A stretch of 50,556 nt of DNA. Source: Gemmatales bacterium. GTDB taxonomy: Bacteria > Planctomycetota > Planctomycetia > Gemmatales > HRBIN36. Numbering within the stretch: the stretch's first letter is position 1; each line of letters starts with the position of its first letter. This document shows, one piece after another, positions 1-8,914 of the stretch. A model generated the notes under the pieces. It saw only the letters and a list, made by a program, of their open reading frames with translations, ran no database searches and had not been told where the DNA came from. Both the position numbers and the translations under genes were made by a program. The stretch spans positions 1 through 50,556 of the forward strand of contig JANWVZ010000003.1 of assembly GCA_025056555.1 (NCBI GenBank), in the 5' to 3' direction.

Positions 1-12
1 CAACACTTGTAG

Positions 13-586
13 GTGGATGCTAATGGCCTGCTGAGGAAGCCATCTTGGGAGGCGACTGTCGCAGATTCTAAGGAACTTACGGCCTATCAGCTTCTCCGCA
101 TCGCGGGTCGCGTAGCATCTATACCTTCCGCGATAGGCCGATATAAATAAGCCTGCGTCGCCCGCCCAGCTCCCTGACGCCTATGGACGCATTGTCCGCT
201 TATATGGGCGCAACCCCCCCGCGCCCCTCGTTGAGTATCTTTTTGAGGAATCGGAGTCGGACGCGGTCTTTGCGCTCGAGAAAGCATATTGCTCTGAGCC
301 AGTTCAGGAAAAGAAGCAACTCGCTGGACTGAAGAAGTCGGTTCACCTGATTGAGAGTTCTGCCTGGCGTATTGAAAATGACCTTGTCCAGTTGGCACAC
401 TTAGACATAGCTAAGAAGGAGATAAATACATTAGCCGATGCTGACGTGTGGTGGAAGCGCAGATACATCGTGCATGCGTTAATGAAGTATCCTTACTTTC
501 GCACGCCGGAATTGGTGAAGAAACTGCAGAACGACCCGCATCCATTGGTGCGCGAGTGGGCGAAGCATATCAAGCTTAATAAATAG
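13..586 (+). pseudogene. Frameshifted gene with HEAT-like C-terminus
   Basis: Two open frames abut. Frame 1 runs from a GTG at 13 (a TAG lies just before it) to a TAA at about 148-150. Frame 2 is open from 137 to the TAG at 586. The ORF track shows only the last 64 codons from a TTG at 392, but the same frame is open and protein-like for 85 codons further upstream and has no good start there. Joining the frames needs one +1 shift near 137-150 and gives a protein of roughly 190 residues. The C-terminus (WWKRRYIVHALMKYP, then NDPHPLVREWAKHI) resembles a HEAT-type helical repeat. I read it as one decayed or frameshifted gene; sequencing error or programmed shifting cannot be excluded. The true start may lie left of the window. 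No specific function is recognised. Confidence 0.5.
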
Positions 587-1221
587 CAATCTACCGGGGA
601 CCAAATATTTCGCTGTAAGGGAGTAATATGAGTCTTGTTGGTTGCGGAAATTCATCGCGCCGTCAGTAGCGGGATGATCAACAAGCAATTCTGTTCCTAA
701 GCAGAGAAATGTTCAAAGCACTGAGCAATGAACAGTCGGCAGTTGAATGCTCAACCAGCAATCTGGCTCGAGGCACTGGCGCTTTCATAGTGTCATGAGC
801 TGGCCTACCAGCGAGGTATCAACTCATAAGTAGTTCCGTCCCCAGGCGTAAGTAGGATGGTCGTTTCTTGCGAGGGGCCGGCTATCGTGAAGTGGTCGAT
901 CGTCGGTTTGGCCTTTGGGTTCATGCCCAGGCTGCTGAGTTATATAGTCGGTCAGTTAGGAGCCGACTTATTGGTGGCAATGGCGTGCTGGGGATATGAT
1001 ACCATAGCTTTATACTGAGCAGCGCATTAACCCATGCAGTCAACGAGACCTATGTTACCGATAGTAGCTTAACTATCACCTGGTGAAGGGGGACTGGATG
1101 AGTTGTGAGGGAAGAGATCGCGATGCATGTTGGATTGGGAAATTAATGTTCCCGTGAATGGGTCGGAACCGACGCGAAGTTTAGTCAACTGAGAAATAGA
1201 AATCGCGACTAAGCGCCAGTA
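587..1221. other. Gene-poor stretch with one possible tiny ORF
   Basis: No protein of normal size is supported here. The only suggestive item is an ATG at 857 giving 53 codons up to a TGA at 1018. The product would be hydrophobic in its middle (KWSIVGLAFGFMP, then GADLLVAMACWGYDT). There is no convincing ribosome binding site, and the sequences on both sides are full of stops in all frames. It could be a leftover membrane-protein fragment. No tRNA, repeat array or terminator was seen. Confidence 0.25.
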
Positions 1222-3135
1222 TCAGATCAGGGAAGACGTCGCTGATTCAGTATAAGACATAAGGATAGCAGGTTCCTCGATGCCGTCTAAGGCGGGAAAT
1301 CGGCGGTCGAGGATCAGTTCGGCTAGTTGACGAGCCAAGCGAACATCGTCGTCGGTAAGACGAGAACCGCTCCAGCGTCGGCGGAGTTCACGGCAAAGGA
1401 CGTCTGCGGCGAGGACCCAGGCTTCATCATTTTGCCGGTCGGCCCAGAGTGCGGTGACCAAGACGGTGATGGTATCCTGAATACGTCCCGACATTTCCAT
1501 CATTTTGACCTGGCGGTCAGCCAGACGCAGTTGGTAGCGTCGTAGCATGGCGGAAATTTCCTCGGCATAGCGGGGCAAGACCGCTTCTGCCCACTGGGCA
1601 TGGGGACGCAGTTGACGGTGCAATTGGGGAACGTAGGAAACCAGATGGGGGCGCAGCCGATGGGCGAGCCACCATTGGCCATAAGCCCATAATTCCCTTC
1701 GCAACCGCCAAACATGAAGTGGATTCCACATCCGAAAGGTTTTCATGCCGTAAAGGTTGAGCCGGCGTCCGATAGGCTCGAAGAAGCGTCGGCCATGTTC
1801 CTTAGCTAAGGACTTGAAAAATGCCAAGGCCAACATTTGGCCTTCACCTTCGTAAATGCAGGGAGCGAGGAAATCGTGGACATTATCGCCAAAGAGGTGC
1901 CCGTGCAGAAACGCACGTCCGCCGTGAGTTTTCATGAGAATCTCGATGGCGGACTCTTTCATTGCTTCGCTTCCGAAAATCTTGGCAATAATGCCTTCCA
2001 ACTCGCCGCGATAACCGAGGTCGAGTAACCATGATCCCCATTGGGTAAGAGCGTCAGCGGCGGCGATGTATCCGGCCAACTTGGCCAAGCGAAAGCGTAC
2101 CAACTCGCGAGCGCCAATCGGTTCACCATAAGTGCGACGGAAATGCACCCAAGGTATCAGCGAGGCCAGCATCAGGCGCATGCTTCCCGCGGCTAACGCA
2201 CATAAGGCCAGGCGACCGCGATTCAAGCCGTGATAGGCAATCATCAAACCGTCGCCTCCTGGAGGCTGTAACAGATTTTCCGCGGGTACAAAGAATCGCT
2301 CGAAATGGAGGCCGTTGTTGTAATTGTGAGCCAGGGCATAAAGACCATAATGCACGATGCGAAAGTGTTCGTTTTCCTCGTGGGGTAATTCGACCACGAA
2401 CACTGCCGGCCGATTTTCGAGCAAGGCCACGAGGGCGATCAAACGACCGGGAATGGCATTGGTGATGAAGAGCTTATCACCAGTAATCTCAAAGCCGCCA
2501 GGAACGGGTCGAGCAATTGTGCGTAAGGCGGTGAGGTCCGAGCCGGCATTGGGCTCTGTCAGGGCAAAACCGGAAAGGACTTCGCCGCGCGCCAAACGGG
2601 GCAGGAAGCGTTGTTTCTGTTCGGGCGTGCCGAAGGTCATGAGGGGATCCACCGCACCGATACAGCCGTGGACCGAAGCCAGGCCGGCGATGGTAGCGTC
2701 CAAGGTAGCCATGCGGGTGAGAAACGAGGCAAATTTCGCAAAAGGGATGCCACTACCACCATATTCAGGACTGATCAACAAGCCCCAATAACCAGCTTCG
2801 GCCAACTCCTGCAATAGTGTATCGGAAACTTTGCCCTGAGCATTCCACAAACGATGGGCCTGACGAGCGTTGCGGAGGACCTCATAACAGCGTTCCAGCA
2901 CGGCATCAGACGGGGCCGACTCCGGCGGTGGAGGTCGAAACATGCTGATGGGGACTTGGCCTTCCCACACGGCGCGGTGCACCGGACTATTGACGGTCTG
3001 ATACTGCGGTTGAAAGAGCGCTTCCAATTGCTCATCGGCGCGATCGACCGCTCCGAGCCGGCGGACCTCCTCGGCGCTCTTGCCGGCTTGTGCCAAAGCA
3101 GTCTCCGCGAAGCTGGGCCGACCTGCTTCTGCCAT
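1222..3135 (-). CDS. Acyl-CoA dehydrogenase family protein (637 aa)
   Basis: A flavoprotein of the acyl-CoA dehydrogenase superfamily, expected to introduce the alpha-beta double bond into an acyl-CoA using FAD. The family core is clear: FALTEPNAGSD (flavin/substrate loop), ITGDKLFITNA, the RRTYGEPIG helix region, and YEGEGQML near residue 430, where the glutamate is the probable catalytic base. About 110 residues precede the core and some 200 residues of helical sequence follow it, so it is much longer than the usual 380-residue enzymes and closer to large FadE-like forms. The start at 3135 lies 40 nt after the kinase stop, on the same strand, so the two are probably co-transcribed. Its substrate cannot be read from the sequence. 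Confidence 0.9.
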   Translation of the reverse strand: MAEAGRPSFAETALAQAGKSAEEVRRLGAVDRADEQLEALFQPQYQTVNSPVHRAVWEGQVPISMFRPPPPESAPSDAVLERCYEVLRNARQAHRLWNAQGKVSDTLLQELAEAGYWGLLISPEYGGSGIPFAKFASFLTRMATLDATIAGLASVHGCIGAVDPLMTFGTPEQKQRFLPRLARGEVLSGFALTEPNAGSDLTALRTIARPVPGGFEITGDKLFITNAIPGRLIALVALLENRPAVFVVELPHEENEHFRIVHYGLYALAHNYNNGLHFERFFVPAENLLQPPGGDGLMIAYHGLNRGRLALCALAAGSMRLMLASLIPWVHFRRTYGEPIGARELVRFRLAKLAGYIAAADALTQWGSWLLDLGYRGELEGIIAKIFGSEAMKESAIEILMKTHGGRAFLHGHLFGDNVHDFLAPCIYEGEGQMLALAFFKSLAKEHGRRFFEPIGRRLNLYGMKTFRMWNPLHVWRLRRELWAYGQWWLAHRLRPHLVSYVPQLHRQLRPHAQWAEAVLPRYAEEISAMLRRYQLRLADRQVKMMEMSGRIQDTITVLVTALWADRQNDEAWVLAADVLCRELRRRWSGSRLTDDDVRLARQLAELILDRRFPALDGIEEPAILMSYTESATSSLI

Positions 3136-3175
3136 CGGTTTGTTTTCCTGCCGCGGAGGGCTTCCCCAATAGGTA

Positions 3176-4705
3176 TTATGGTCCTGCCAAGCGCAATAAC
3201 CACCATGCCAGGGCGGCGCCCAGGGTCAAACCGAAAGCAATCCCCAGCCAAATCGGCCAGTTTGACTTCAGCCGTGCCAGAACTGGCGGTGAGTCCGGAG
3301 GAGTGGTGTTTGGCGCGCCTGTGGAGCGGGGTCGGCGCAAGTTCAACTGATTGACCCGCACGGTAGAATCAGCCAAGGTACTCGACTTGTCGGCCGCATG
3401 ACTTCCTCGTGGACCTTGGCTACGACTTCCTCCAAGAACTTCGCTCGAGCTGGGCGTTCTGGCGGGCGTGCCTGTCAAGCTGATCTTGCTCAGTGAGGCT
3501 GAGGCTTCCGACGATACTTCGGTCAGGACCCCCGAACGAGCTTCTGCGGACTTGCCAGTTAACCGCGGTGAACTGGAACTGCCCCCTGTACTAGCCAACG
3601 TTGCCAGCAGTTGGTCGGTCGAAGCCGGTCCGGTAGCGGAAGGTGTGGTTGGTTCCACTCCGGGAGGTGGCAAGAGTCGGCGGAGGTCCACCAAAGGTTC
3701 TAAAGCGCGAGCGACGTCCTCCGGCGTCTGCGGACGGTCTTGCGGTTTCTTGGCCAGCATGGCGTGCAACAGCTGGACAACTTCTCTGGGCACATCGGGG
3801 CGGATGTCGCTAATCGGGTTCGGTATTTTCGTCTGGTGCCATATAAGCTTCTGCGCAACCGTACCTTCGGGAAACGGAGGATGCCCGGCCAGCACATAGT
3901 AAAACGTTGCGCCTAGACTATAGATATCCGCGCGGATGTCAACCACATGGCTGTCTATTGCCTGTTCGGGAGCCAGGTAATCTGCTGTCCCCAGGACTTT
4001 TTCGTCGTATTTGCGAGTGAGAATATCCTGTTCGTCGAGGAAGAATCGCGCCAGTCCCAGATCGAGCAGTTTAACAACTCCCGATCGGCTCACCAACAAA
4101 TTGGCCGGTTTGATGTCACGGTGAATCAGCCCGACGCTGAACGCGTGCTGCAATCCTTTAGCAGCCTGGTAGAGGTAATGCACAGCGCGGGCGACATCGA
4201 AAGGCCCATGAGCCTTGACCAACTCCTGCAAACTGACACCATCTACATATTCCATGACCAGGAAATGCAAGTCTCCTTCCTGATCCAGGTCGTAGGCGCG
4301 GACAACATTAGGGTGGTCTAGAGCGGCAATAGCTTTGGCTTCACGATAGAAGCGTTCCAGGGCGGAACTTTCTCCCGAACGGGAGCGTGGCAACACTTTA
4401 AGCGCCACCAGACGCTTCATGAACTTATGTTCGGCCAAGAATACCATTCCCATGCCGCCGCTGCCCAGCCGACTCAGGATCTTATATTTGCTGATGAAAA
4501 AACCTTTCCACCGGCCTGCCAGTAATTGTTCCGCCTGAAACGGGGTCAAGAGGCCGCGTTGCACCAGCAGATCGGCTAACTGCGCCGGCTCACAAACTTG
4601 ACCGCCGGCGCACACCTCCCGCGCCAAACCGTCTAGCCGCTCGGCTTCGACCAGACCGCTCTTATGTACTAAGTCGAGGAAGGCTTCTAACGTCGCTATG
4701 GCCAT
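3176..4705 (-). CDS. Membrane-anchored Ser/Thr protein kinase (planctomycete type)
   Basis: A Hanks-type kinase that phosphorylates Ser/Thr on unknown targets from the inner face of a membrane. An N-terminal module (residues 1-70, with LLTPFQAEQLLAG) typical of planctomycete kinases precedes the catalytic domain (about 75-330). The domain has the glycine loop GSGGMGMVF, the lysine in VALKVL (about 103), HRDIKPANLL (about 195) and DLGLAR in place of DFG. A low-complexity Ser/Thr-rich linker follows, then one C-terminal transmembrane helix (WLGIAFGLTLGAALAWWLL) ending close to the C-terminus. I chose the ATG at 4705 over the track's GTG at 4798. The GTG sits almost on the predicted transcription start and adds 31 residues that look unlike the family, whereas the kinase module begins right at MAIATLEAF. 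It is probably co-transcribed with the downstream acyl-CoA dehydrogenase. Confidence 0.9.
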   Translation of the reverse strand: MAIATLEAFLDLVHKSGLVEAERLDGLAREVCAGGQVCEPAQLADLLVQRGLLTPFQAEQLLAGRWKGFFISKYKILSRLGSGGMGMVFLAEHKFMKRLVALKVLPRSRSGESSALERFYREAKAIAALDHPNVVRAYDLDQEGDLHFLVMEYVDGVSLQELVKAHGPFDVARAVHYLYQAAKGLQHAFSVGLIHRDIKPANLLVSRSGVVKLLDLGLARFFLDEQDILTRKYDEKVLGTADYLAPEQAIDSHVVDIRADIYSLGATFYYVLAGHPPFPEGTVAQKLIWHQTKIPNPISDIRPDVPREVVQLLHAMLAKKPQDRPQTPEDVARALEPLVDLRRLLPPPGVEPTTPSATGPASTDQLLATLASTGGSSSSPRLTGKSAEARSGVLTEVSSEASASLSKISLTGTPARTPSSSEVLGGSRSQGPRGSHAADKSSTLADSTVRVNQLNLRRPRSTGAPNTTPPDSPPVLARLKSNWPIWLGIAFGLTLGAALAWWLLRLAGP

Positions 4706-4806
4706 AGCTGGCCTTATCCGGCGAGCGATACCCGCCTTCTCCTCGAAGGTTCTCTGGCTTCCTTGCGACGCTCCGTTGCCGGGCCAATTAATCGGCACCT
4801 CTCTCT

Positions 4807-4836
4807 AGTATAGCTAGGGATTTCCCCGAAGAACAA
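4807..4836 (-). promoter_or_regulatory. Candidate promoter of the kinase operon
   Basis: On the minus strand, TTGTTC (4831-4836) and TATACT (4807-4812) are separated by 18 nt, close to a housekeeping-sigma promoter. Transcription would start near 4800, leaving a leader of about 95 nt before the ATG at 4705. This placement argues against the GTG start at 4798. It is a pattern match only. Confidence 0.4.
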
Positions 4837-4895
4837 CTCGGGTTGGGTTTCTTATCACAGTGTAATCCTGATGCCGTCGCTGCTGAACAATATTC

Positions 4896-4925
4896 AAGGG
4901 GTCGGGGCTAGCCACCCGCCCCCTT
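4896..4925 (-). terminator. Hairpin after the cytochrome gene
   Basis: An 11-bp stem with one internal mismatch (AAGGGGTCGGG against CCCGCCCCCTT on the plus strand) encloses an 8-nt loop. It lies about 45 nt past the cytochrome stop and before the kinase promoter, where a terminator would be expected. The U-tract that follows on the minus strand is weak, so termination efficiency is uncertain. Confidence 0.4.
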
Positions 4926-4970
4926 GCTCCTAAGGAAGTGTGCAGTTCGCGCCTGACTTCTAAGAAAGCA

Positions 4971-5381
4971 TCAGGGTCGATGCTTATCGTGACACTCGTC
5001 GCACTTTTTATCTAACGCCTTAACGGCAGCCAGTACCTCCTTGGCATCTTTCCTGTTAGCAGCCTCCTGTATTTTGGCGACGTCCTGGGTATATTCCTTG
5101 CACAACTTAACCCAACTGGCTTTCGGCCCTTTGGGGGGGTCGTTTTTCTCCATCAGGCTAATCAGGCGGGTGAATTCTTTGGCGTCCTTTTGCAGCTTGG
5201 CCCAATCCGGCTTAGGCTTCTTCGCCTCAGCCTCGATGACGTCCTTGAGGCCTTTCTTGACCCGATGGGTAATGTCCATGATTTCATCCACGCCGGGAAT
5301 ATCTTGCTTCAGCGCGAGCGCCAGGTTGCATAAAGCCAGCAGTGCCAATCCCAGCGTAAGGCAGATCCCAATGCGTTTCAT
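4971..5381 (-). CDS. Small periplasmic c-type cytochrome, class II-like
   Basis: A 136-residue exported protein with a signal peptide (MKRIGICLTLGLALLALCNLALA), a lysine-rich helical body, and one haem c attachment motif CDECH only about seven residues from the C-terminus. A C-terminal CXXCH on a short four-helix-type body is the layout of class II cytochromes such as cytochrome c-prime, which bind one haem covalently in the periplasm. The start at 5381 is chosen over the track's 5486 because AGGAGG lies about 8 nt upstream and the signal peptide begins there. It follows the metallo-beta-lactamase-fold gene by 112 nt on the same strand. Electron partner or sensing role is unknown. Confidence 0.75.
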   Translation of the reverse strand: MKRIGICLTLGLALLALCNLALALKQDIPGVDEIMDITHRVKKGLKDVIEAEAKKPKPDWAKLQKDAKEFTRLISLMEKNDPPKGPKASWVKLCKEYTQDVAKIQEAANRKDAKEVLAAVKALDKKCDECHDKHRP

Positions 5382-5493
5382 AAGGCTTCCTCCTGTCACG
5401 ATGCTTGCATGCTCGTAAACAGTTCGAGGCAGGTATGCCACAGGCAGGTATTTCCCATAAATACTAATCCACTGCTCCAGCGTCAACGGGTCG

Positions 5494-7443
5494 CTAGGGA
5501 GAAGATGAGCGGGATGGCGATTTTACTTGCAGCACTTGCACCACGTCACTGCCTTCTTCACGGCCTCCCACCAGGACACGCACAGGCACGATGTATTGCC
5601 CAGGCTCGACGTTTGCAGGAATGCTGAACTGAGAGCGGAAGCGGGTCGTTTGTCGCGCGGGCACCCGCACACTTTGGCGCGATGGTTGTTGCTGCCAGGG
5701 CCAGTGCCATTCGACTTCCAGAACTTCGGCCATGGCTCCTGTGTTCTCGACAACCAGCGTGCAGACCAGTTCTTTACCGGCCTGACACTCCAGCACGAAG
5801 GGTTCCACAGCAATGCGATGGGGATTCCAATCTCGCCGATGGTCGCCGCTCACGCACAGCGCGTCAGCAGCTGCCACGGCTGCTTCTGCCCAAAGGACGC
5901 GCCGCCGAAAATCCTCCGCATTGAACTCCATCGCACTGCCGTGTTCCGCCAGGATCCAATCCGGACTTATCTCCAGCACTCGCCTTGCACTCGCGGAATA
6001 ACCATCCGGTAAACCTCGGTTCAAACCCATCCAGCCCCCACTGCCACTGTACTGATCCTGATGAAACCAGTTATCCGCCGTGAACAAACATCGCTTGCCA
6101 TCTATCGTGGTTTCCACTCCCATGGTGTAATAAGTCTGGCCGGGGAGATGATGAAAACGAAAACTGTATTCGCGCCAATACCGCACTTCGCCCGGTTCGG
6201 CAGTCCTTGTGATCCTTACCGGGCGTGGATCTAAGAAGGGATGACGCCACTGCAACGGTGCTCGCAAGGGCTGAGCCACGATATCTAAAGTCCAAACCTC
6301 GCATTGCTGGGCTATGTATTCGGGCAAATCATACACGCCGTCATAATGATCATAATGGGCATGCGAAATCATCACGACCTCAACAGGTCCCAACTTCCTT
6401 TCCCGCTGCAAACGCGCTATCTGTTCCACACTCCGCTTGCCCCATGGATCCACCACTAACAAGCCTCCATGTTTAGATACTAACACATAGGTATTGCCGG
6501 TTAGATAAAGATGGGGAGAAAGGTGCGACCATGGTTTTTCGCCAGCCGTGGCGGATTGTTCCGGGGCTAGGAAACGATAGGAAGGCGGCTGACCGAGTAC
6601 CTGCTTAGTATAGAACTCAAAACTCTTCATTTGCCCCGCTTTCTCGAGCCGCTGAATCGTCAGTTCCAGGGCTTGTGGAATGCTATCTAATATCGGTGCG
6701 CCATGAGCCGGAAGCAGTGCTCGCAGATTACGGCGTGAAAGTTGCCGGAGGGACTCGGCTGCAGGTTTGAGTCCTGCATCGGTCCAGTGATCCCAGTCCG
6801 TCGTGTAAGGTGACCAGATTTTTCCAGGCGCCGCCAAACTGTCCCCACAAAAGGCAATGGCCGCTTGTTCCCCCAAAGGTCTCGCCAGATAACATAAGTG
6901 ATCCCGACTATGGCCTGGCGTGGCTAAGACCTCGAATTGCCATCCCTGCCATTCGAGAGTGTGGCCGTGTTCGAGAGTTAAATCTAACCCATCTATACCT
7001 TGGGGGAGCACTAAGTATGCAGTTCGCGACGACCGCAAGGGTAATACTTCCTGCCAATAACGTTGCACTCCTGCCGGGGTAAGCCAGGCTGCTGCCGCTT
7101 TGGGGCCGCGTATTCTTATTCCCTGGCGCACTAGTTCTGCCGCTTGCCAACAACTGTCGCGGTGGTGGTGCGTGAGCAAGACCATATCAATTTTGGTAAT
7201 TCGGAGCCGCTTCAACAGACTCTGCAGGTCCGCGCCGGCGGGCGCATCTATGACTATTGCGCGGTTCTTCTCGACAATAGCATAGGCTGCTGGCTCTCCC
7301 TGCGAGCGGTAAATTCCTGGCAGGACCTCCTGCCAACCGCTAAGGCCGTTGCTCCCGAAAAAGTCAGACACCCAGTATGCGGAACAGATTGCGCTCAAGG
7401 CCAGCAAGAAGGCTGCCGTCTTCGTTCCTATATGCTCCTTCAT
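5494..7443 (-). CDS. Secreted tandem metallo-beta-lactamase-fold protein with C-terminal Ig-like domain
   Basis: A 649-residue protein with an N-terminal hydrophobic segment (FLLALSAICSAYWVSDFF, signal or anchor) followed by two MBL-fold domains. Domain 1 has LLTHHHRDSCWQ, where the last ligand of the usual HxHxDH motif is serine, plus GHSRDH and FCGDS. Domain 2 carries the canonical SHAHYDHYDG, a TADNW segment and LAEHG. The last 110 residues look like a beta-sandwich domain of the NEW3/CARDB kind (VENTGAMAEVLEVEW, then NVEPGQYIVPVRV). Such proteins are usually hydrolases acting outside the cytoplasm; the substrate is not evident. Domain 1 may be structural or have altered metal binding. No strong ribosome binding site was seen at the ATG 7443. 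It lies 63 nt after mqnD. Confidence 0.8.
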   Translation of the reverse strand: MKEHIGTKTAAFLLALSAICSAYWVSDFFGSNGLSGWQEVLPGIYRSQGEPAAYAIVEKNRAIVIDAPAGADLQSLLKRLRITKIDMVLLTHHHRDSCWQAAELVRQGIRIRGPKAAAAWLTPAGVQRYWQEVLPLRSSRTAYLVLPQGIDGLDLTLEHGHTLEWQGWQFEVLATPGHSRDHLCYLARPLGEQAAIAFCGDSLAAPGKIWSPYTTDWDHWTDAGLKPAAESLRQLSRRNLRALLPAHGAPILDSIPQALELTIQRLEKAGQMKSFEFYTKQVLGQPPSYRFLAPEQSATAGEKPWSHLSPHLYLTGNTYVLVSKHGGLLVVDPWGKRSVEQIARLQRERKLGPVEVVMISHAHYDHYDGVYDLPEYIAQQCEVWTLDIVAQPLRAPLQWRHPFLDPRPVRITRTAEPGEVRYWREYSFRFHHLPGQTYYTMGVETTIDGKRCLFTADNWFHQDQYSGSGGWMGLNRGLPDGYSASARRVLEISPDWILAEHGSAMEFNAEDFRRRVLWAEAAVAAADALCVSGDHRRDWNPHRIAVEPFVLECQAGKELVCTLVVENTGAMAEVLEVEWHWPWQQQPSRQSVRVPARQTTRFRSQFSIPANVEPGQYIVPVRVLVGGREEGSDVVQVLQVKSPSRSSSP

Positions 7444-7506
7444 GAGATTAGTGTCCCACTAAATCGGCTGGTCCAGACCGGCAGAGGACTGAGGAGCAGG
7501 TCGCTG

Positions 7507-8358
7507 TCATCGGTTCGGCTCCTGCGCGAAATCAATGCGAGGCAGGTATGGAATAAAACCGGCACTATAGGCATCACTTAGCAAGCGTTCGACCGCCTGA
7601 CGCTCTACCGGCCCCGCTCGCAGAGTTCGCTGGTTAACGTACATCTGCACAAATTGACGTCCTTGCTCCCGACTTAGTCCCCGACCAAACTGTAACGCAT
7701 AATCCAGGGCCTCTTCCGGGTGCTTAAGAGCGTACTCTATGCTTTCACGCAACAATCGGACGATTTGGCCGATGACCTCGTCTCCCAAGTCACGACGGAC
7801 GACGTTAGCACCCAAAGGCAGAGGAAGACCCGTTTGTTCAAACCACCATCGGCCTAAATCGGCAACTAAGTATAAGCCCTGCTGGGGATACGTAAGTTGA
7901 CCTTCATGGATGACCAACCCGGCTTCCACAATCCCTTCCTGCACGGCCTGAAGTATCTGATCGAAAGGCATCACACGATAGGAATACCGAACTCCGAGGT
8001 ATAGTTTCAGCAGCAGAAAGGCAGTAGTCAGCACGCCCGGGACTGCAATCGTAGCACGCTCCAAGTCGTGTTTAGACATACTGCTCCGCCCCACCACAAT
8101 GGGGCCATAGCGATCTCCCATACTGAACCCGCTGGGCAACAGAAGATATTTATCCGTCAGATAGGCATAGGCGTGCACGCTTACCGCAGAGACTTCGAGA
8201 TCGCCCCCCAGGCAGCGCTGATTCAGTGTCTGGATGTCCTGCAGTTCGTGCTGAATTTCCAGACCGTCAGTCGCTATCTTACCTTGGGTCAGGGCGTAGA
8301 ACATAAAGGCATCGTCGGCATCAGGACTGTGTCCGATCCGTATTACCTTCTGAGGCAC
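7507..8358 (-). CDS. mqnD: 1,4-dihydroxy-6-naphthoate synthase of the futalosine pathway
   Basis: Converts cyclic de-hypoxanthine futalosine to 1,4-dihydroxy-6-naphthoate in the alternative (futalosine) menaquinone pathway. The N-terminal signature GHSPDADDAFMFYAL is characteristic of the MqnD family, a periplasmic-binding-protein-like fold acting in the cytoplasm; the 283-residue length is normal. The start is a GTG at 8358 with AAGGAG about 7 nt upstream. The gene begins inside the 3' end of the DUF4416 gene (38-nt overlap), which implies translational coupling. No mqnA, mqnB or mqnC is present in the window, so the rest of the pathway must be encoded elsewhere. Confidence 0.88.
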   Translation of the reverse strand: MPQKVIRIGHSPDADDAFMFYALTQGKIATDGLEIQHELQDIQTLNQRCLGGDLEVSAVSVHAYAYLTDKYLLLPSGFSMGDRYGPIVVGRSSMSKHDLERATIAVPGVLTTAFLLLKLYLGVRYSYRVMPFDQILQAVQEGIVEAGLVIHEGQLTYPQQGLYLVADLGRWWFEQTGLPLPLGANVVRRDLGDEVIGQIVRLLRESIEYALKHPEEALDYALQFGRGLSREQGRQFVQMYVNQRTLRAGPVERQAVERLLSDAYSAGFIPYLPRIDFAQEPNR

Positions 8359-8914
8359 ATCGTTCTCCTTGACTTCTTCCCAGTTGTCTCCACTGACGCA
8401 GTTGCTCCAAATATAAAGCGCGCATCTTTAGCAAGTCGTCATCATACCGTCCGTCCTTGAAGTCGAGAAAGCCCCATTCCATAGGCTGATACTTGCCCTG
8501 CTTATAACGTGCTATCAGATCTGCCCAGATACCGTCAGTCAGGTAAATCTTCTGCCCGGCTCTTTTGCAGGACGCCAGCACGATCTTATTATCATCCAGA
8601 TAGCCTATGTCCACGTTCACTAAGCGATTTCCGTCTCGCGCCAGGCACATCTCCAAAGCGGTGGTCAATAACTTATACTCCGCAAGTTTATCGGGCAGCT
8701 GAAGGTGAAGGAAGCTTATCAAGCGGCGATAGAGATTAGGCCCCATCTCCGGCTCATAATAATGCGTAACGTCGAAACGATAATCAACACTGACATAATC
8801 GAGCGGGCCTAACCTTTCTTGCAGCAGAAGCAGCGCACGCTGCAAAGCGGTCAGGTCGGCCCATAGGATGGCGGCGAAAAACTTAACCGGATCAGGAGGC
8901 TGGAGCTTGACCAT
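8321..8914 (-). CDS. DUF4416 family protein
   Basis: A 197-residue cytosolic protein that I recognise as DUF4416 from DPVKFFAAILW at the N-terminus, the YRFDVTHYYEPEMG block, VNVDIGYLDDNKIVLAS and WGFLDFKDGRYDDDL. The family has no established biochemical role. The ATG at 8914 follows GGAGAG closely. It overlaps the NAT-like gene upstream by 23 nt and mqnD downstream by 38 nt, so all three are translated from one transcript. The co-location hints at a metabolic or cofactor role but does not prove it. Confidence 0.8.
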   Translation of the reverse strand: MVKLQPPDPVKFFAAILWADLTALQRALLLLQERLGPLDYVSVDYRFDVTHYYEPEMGPNLYRRLISFLHLQLPDKLAEYKLLTTALEMCLARDGNRLVNVDIGYLDDNKIVLASCKRAGQKIYLTDGIWADLIARYKQGKYQPMEWGFLDFKDGRYDDDLLKMRALYLEQLRQWRQLGRSQGERCASEGNTDRTQS

